The notes under the pieces were generated by a model, which worked only from the letters and a program-made list of their open reading frames with translations, had not been told where the DNA came from and made no database searches. A program made the position numbers and the translations under genes. Of a DNA stretch of 64,000 nt, positions 62,375 through 64,000 are shown one piece after another. The stretch's first letter is position 1. Every line of letters begins with the position of its first letter. Source of the stretch: Verrucosispora sp. WMMD573 (GTDB lineage: Bacteria > Actinomycetota > Actinomycetes > Mycobacteriales > Micromonosporaceae); NCBI RefSeq assembly GCF_027497175.1, contig NZ_CP114901.1, positions 5,146,001 through 5,210,000 of the forward strand. The letters are read 5' to 3'.

Positions 62375-62641
62375 CTAGGACGCCTGGCGGATGGGCATGT
62401 CGGCCCGCCAGACCTCGGCCAGGTCGCCGAGGGGTACGCCCAGGGCCTGACTGAGGCAGACCACCGTGCCGAACGCCGGCGCGGGGAGGCGACCCGCCTC
62501 GATCTTGCGCAGCGTCTCCGGAGAGATGCCGGCCGCCAGGGCCACGTCGACGAGGCTACGGCCGGCCCGGGCGGCCCGAAGGGCGGCTCCGAGACGCTGG
62601 CCCGCGGCGATCTGTTCGGCGGTGAGCGGTTGGCGAACCAT
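62375..62641 (-). CDS. XRE family HTH regulator
   Basis: 88-aa single-domain Cro/C1-type protein. RLGAALRAARAGRSLVDVALAAGISPETLRKIEAGRLPAPAFGTVVCLSQALGV is the five-helix HTH. It is divergent from a methionine aminopeptidase gene across 77 bp with a palindrome, a gene pair that seems purpose-built. ATG 62641 is 6 nt after TATCCT, so the mRNA is likely leaderless. Confidence 0.88.
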   Translation of the reverse strand: MVRQPLTAEQIAAGQRLGAALRAARAGRSLVDVALAAGISPETLRKIEAGRLPAPAFGTVVCLSQALGVPLGDLAEVWRADMPIRQAS

Positions 62642-62647
62642 GCCAGC

Positions 62648-62653
62648 AGGATA
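62648..62653 (-). promoter_or_regulatory. -10 TATCCT of the XRE gene, leaderless
   Basis: Minus-strand TATCCT, then 6 nt, then ATG 62641. Confidence 0.45.
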
Positions 62654-62682
62654 TCCCCTCCCGCGCAGCACCATCGTGACGT

Positions 62683-62696
62683 GGTATAAAAATACC
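62683..62696. promoter_or_regulatory. Operator GGTAT-AAAA-ATACC between XRE and map genes
   Basis: Perfect 5-bp arms, the only strongly AT-rich stretch in the region. It contains TATAAA, a possible -10 for the map gene, so binding would repress map directly. Confidence 0.7.
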
Positions 62697-62718
62697 GCGG
62701 GGGATGAGGGAGGCTTTC

Positions 62719-63537
62719 ATGATCGAGCTCAAGTCGGCCGAGGAGATCGAGCGGATGGCGGTGACCGGCCAGTTCGTCGGCGAGCTGCTCGCCGAACTGA
62801 GCGGGGTCGCCGCGGTCGGCGTCAACCTGATGGACCTCGAGCACTACGCTCGTCGCCGCATCGACGAACGCGGCGCGCAGTCCTGCTACTGGGATTACGC
62901 CCCCTCGTTCGGCCGCGGTCCGTTCCGCAACGTGCTGTGCCTGTCGGTAAACGACGCGGTGCTGCACGGTCTCCCCCACGACTACGTCCTGCGCGACGGC
63001 GATCTGCTCAGCATCGACATGGCGGTCGGCATCGACGGCTGGGTCGCCGACTCCGCGCTCTCGGTCGTCGTCGGCACCCCCGACCCGGCCGACCTGAGGC
63101 TGATCGAGGCCACCGAGGTCGCACTGGAAGCCGCCATCAAGACCGCCCAGCCCGGCGGCCGCCTGGGAGACGTCTCCGCCGCGATCGGCGAGGTCGCCCA
63201 AACCTACGGTTACCGGGTCAACGCCGAGTTCGGCGGCCACGGCATCGGCCGCACCATGCACGAGGCCCCGCACGTGGCCAACAGCGGCCGTCCCCGTCGC
63301 GGCCTGAAACTCGAACCCGGCCTCACCATCGCCATCGAACCCTGGCTCTGCCACTCCACCGACAAGATCAGGTACGACAAGGACGGCTGGACCATCCGGT
63401 CGGCGGACGGTTCCCGCACCGCCCACTCCGAGCACACGGTCGCAATAACGGATTCCGGCCCCCGGGTCCTGACCCGCCGCCCCACCCGCGGCACCGCCTC
63501 CGCCGACCGCCCCGTGAGGTCCGCCACCCACTTGTGA
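62719..63537 (+). CDS. map: Methionine aminopeptidase, type I
   Basis: 272-aa metalloprotease that removes the N-terminal Met from new proteins. The five metal ligands are present: Asp100, Asp111, His174, Glu207 and Glu238; His83 and the GHGIGRTMHEAP motif complete the site. The N-terminus lacks a zinc-finger or SH3-binding extension. ATG 62719 has GAGGGAGG 5 nt upstream, better than ATG 62704. The XRE partner suggests this is a regulated, accessory map rather than the housekeeping copy next to secY/adk. A disordered Arg/Thr tail ends the protein. Confidence 0.92.
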   Translation: MIELKSAEEIERMAVTGQFVGELLAELSGVAAVGVNLMDLEHYARRRIDERGAQSCYWDYAPSFGRGPFRNVLCLSVNDAVLHGLPHDYVLRDGDLLSIDMAVGIDGWVADSALSVVVGTPDPADLRLIEATEVALEAAIKTAQPGGRLGDVSAAIGEVAQTYGYRVNAEFGGHGIGRTMHEAPHVANSGRPRRGLKLEPGLTIAIEPWLCHSTDKIRYDKDGWTIRSADGSRTAHSEHTVAITDSGPRVLTRRPTRGTASADRPVRSATHL

Positions 63538-63555
63538 CCCGGAGCGATCTCCGGG
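63538..63555. terminator. Hairpin after map
   Basis: CCCGGAG-CGAT-CTCCGGG directly after the map stop codon, before the converging VOC gene. Confidence 0.5.
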
Positions 63556-63590
63556 CGGTCGACGGGCTGCCGTGTCGCAGGCCAGGCGAG

Positions 63591-63947
63591 CTATCGGGGG
63601 GTCAGGACACCGAACTCGTTGCCGTCCGGGTCGGCCAGGACGACGTGCCCTTCCTCCGGGCGTTGTCCGACGTCGACGTGGCCGGCGCCGAGGGCGAGTG
63701 CCCTGGCCACCGTCTGCTGCTGGTCAGCGAGGCTGGCGCTGGTGAGATGCAGGTGCACCCGGTTCTTCCCCACCCGCCTTGCGCGGCTCTCCGCGAACCG
63801 GAGGCCGAGCTGTGTGTCCGTGCCGGGGAGAAACGTACCGCCGCCGGCATCGTGAACGACCTCCCGGCCGAGCAGGCCGGCCCAGAACTGCGCCAGCCGC
63901 AGCGGCCCGCTCGCGTCGAAACACACCGCGACAAGCTGACCCGTCAT
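63591..63947 (-). CDS. VOC family (glyoxalase-like) protein
   Basis: 118-aa vicinal-oxygen-chelate fold protein. AVCFDASGPLRLAQFWAGLLGREVVHD and the second half HLHLTSASLADQQQTVARALALGAGHVD...VLADPDGNEFGVL are the paired beta-alpha-beta-beta-beta units. This subgroup is commonly annotated as glyoxalase/bleomycin-resistance-like with unknown substrate. ATG 63947 has GGGGA 5 nt upstream. Confidence 0.85.
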   Translation of the reverse strand: MTGQLVAVCFDASGPLRLAQFWAGLLGREVVHDAGGGTFLPGTDTQLGLRFAESRARRVGKNRVHLHLTSASLADQQQTVARALALGAGHVDVGQRPEEGHVVLADPDGNEFGVLTPR

Positions 63948-64000
63948 CGCATTCCCCAATCGCCGGCTGACCACAGTCGGCAGCACGCCATCCATCGGGT
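63948..64000. other. Window end
   Basis: Upstream flank of the VOC gene. Nothing further can be assigned before the window stops. Confidence 0.4.

Overview
High-GC actinobacterial chromosome, most likely a Micromonospora-type actinomycete. This rests on the roughly 70% GC composition, GTG starts, many secreted polysaccharide-degrading enzymes, a rifamycin phosphotransferase with its RAE promoter element, a SARP-type regulator and a DUF574 methyltransferase. I find no tRNA, rRNA, CRISPR array, transposase, integrase or prophage gene. The window is ordinary chromosome with many small operons, each with its own regulator.

Layout. 0-2.6 kb: GntR regulator plus tartrate/D-malate-type dehydrogenase, then a TOPRIM protein on the minus strand. 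2.6-5.4 kb: rph, divergent from the TOPRIM gene; the RAE palindrome lies between them. 5.5-7.1 kb: TetR-SDR pair with two operators. 7.2-13.2 kb: beta-glucoside uptake and hydrolysis operon (solute-binding protein, two permeases, GH1) with a divergent ROK regulator. 13.2-15.9 kb: a 130-nt inverted-repeat element and a secreted CBM32/beta-helix protein. 15.9-20.3 kb: an alpha/beta hydrolase divergent from a large SARP-ATPase-TPR regulator. 20.3-23.4 kb: MOSC protein and a four-gene ABC-2 exporter operon. 23.5-26.7 kb: secreted Fn3-CBM2 protein, DinB-like protein, GH18 chitinase. 26.8-30.1 kb: NarL-type two-component system divergent from an ABC-2 exporter. 30.2-36.6 kb: NYN-LOTUS ribonuclease, MTA/SAH-type nucleosidase, TetR-controlled antibiotic-exporter-like ABC operon, acetyltransferase. 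36.6-40.9 kb: ABC-F protein with a leader peptide, APC permease, GlxA-type AraC regulator. 41-44.5 kb: multidomain GH10 xylanase. 44.7-47.8 kb: YcnI-CopCD-YcnI copper operon. 47.8-55 kb: a carbohydrate locus (beta-propeller glycosidase-like protein, LacI regulator, FAD oxidoreductase, ABC importer). 55.1-57.9 kb: furA-katG. 57.9-64 kb: Ser/Thr kinase, lipoprotein, DUF574 methyltransferase, DNA alkylation repair-like protein, XRE/methionine aminopeptidase pair, VOC protein.

Functional themes. (1) Plant and fungal polymer use: xylanase, chitinase, CBM proteins, GH1 and two sugar ABC importers, each with a local palindromic operator. (2) Antibiotic self-defence: rph under an RAE, an ABC-F protein behind a 10-codon leader ORF with hairpins, and three ABC-2 exporters. 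(3) Redox and metal homeostasis: furA-katG and copper-binding proteins. (4) Many genes have a TANNNT hexamer 6-7 nt before the start codon, which suggests leaderless transcription.

The strongest leads are the RAE, which may serve both rph and the divergent TOPRIM gene; the probable ribosome-mediated attenuator of the ABC-F gene; the LacI/FAD-oxidoreductase sugar locus; and three consecutive proteins predicted to mature with an N-terminal histidine (copper brace).
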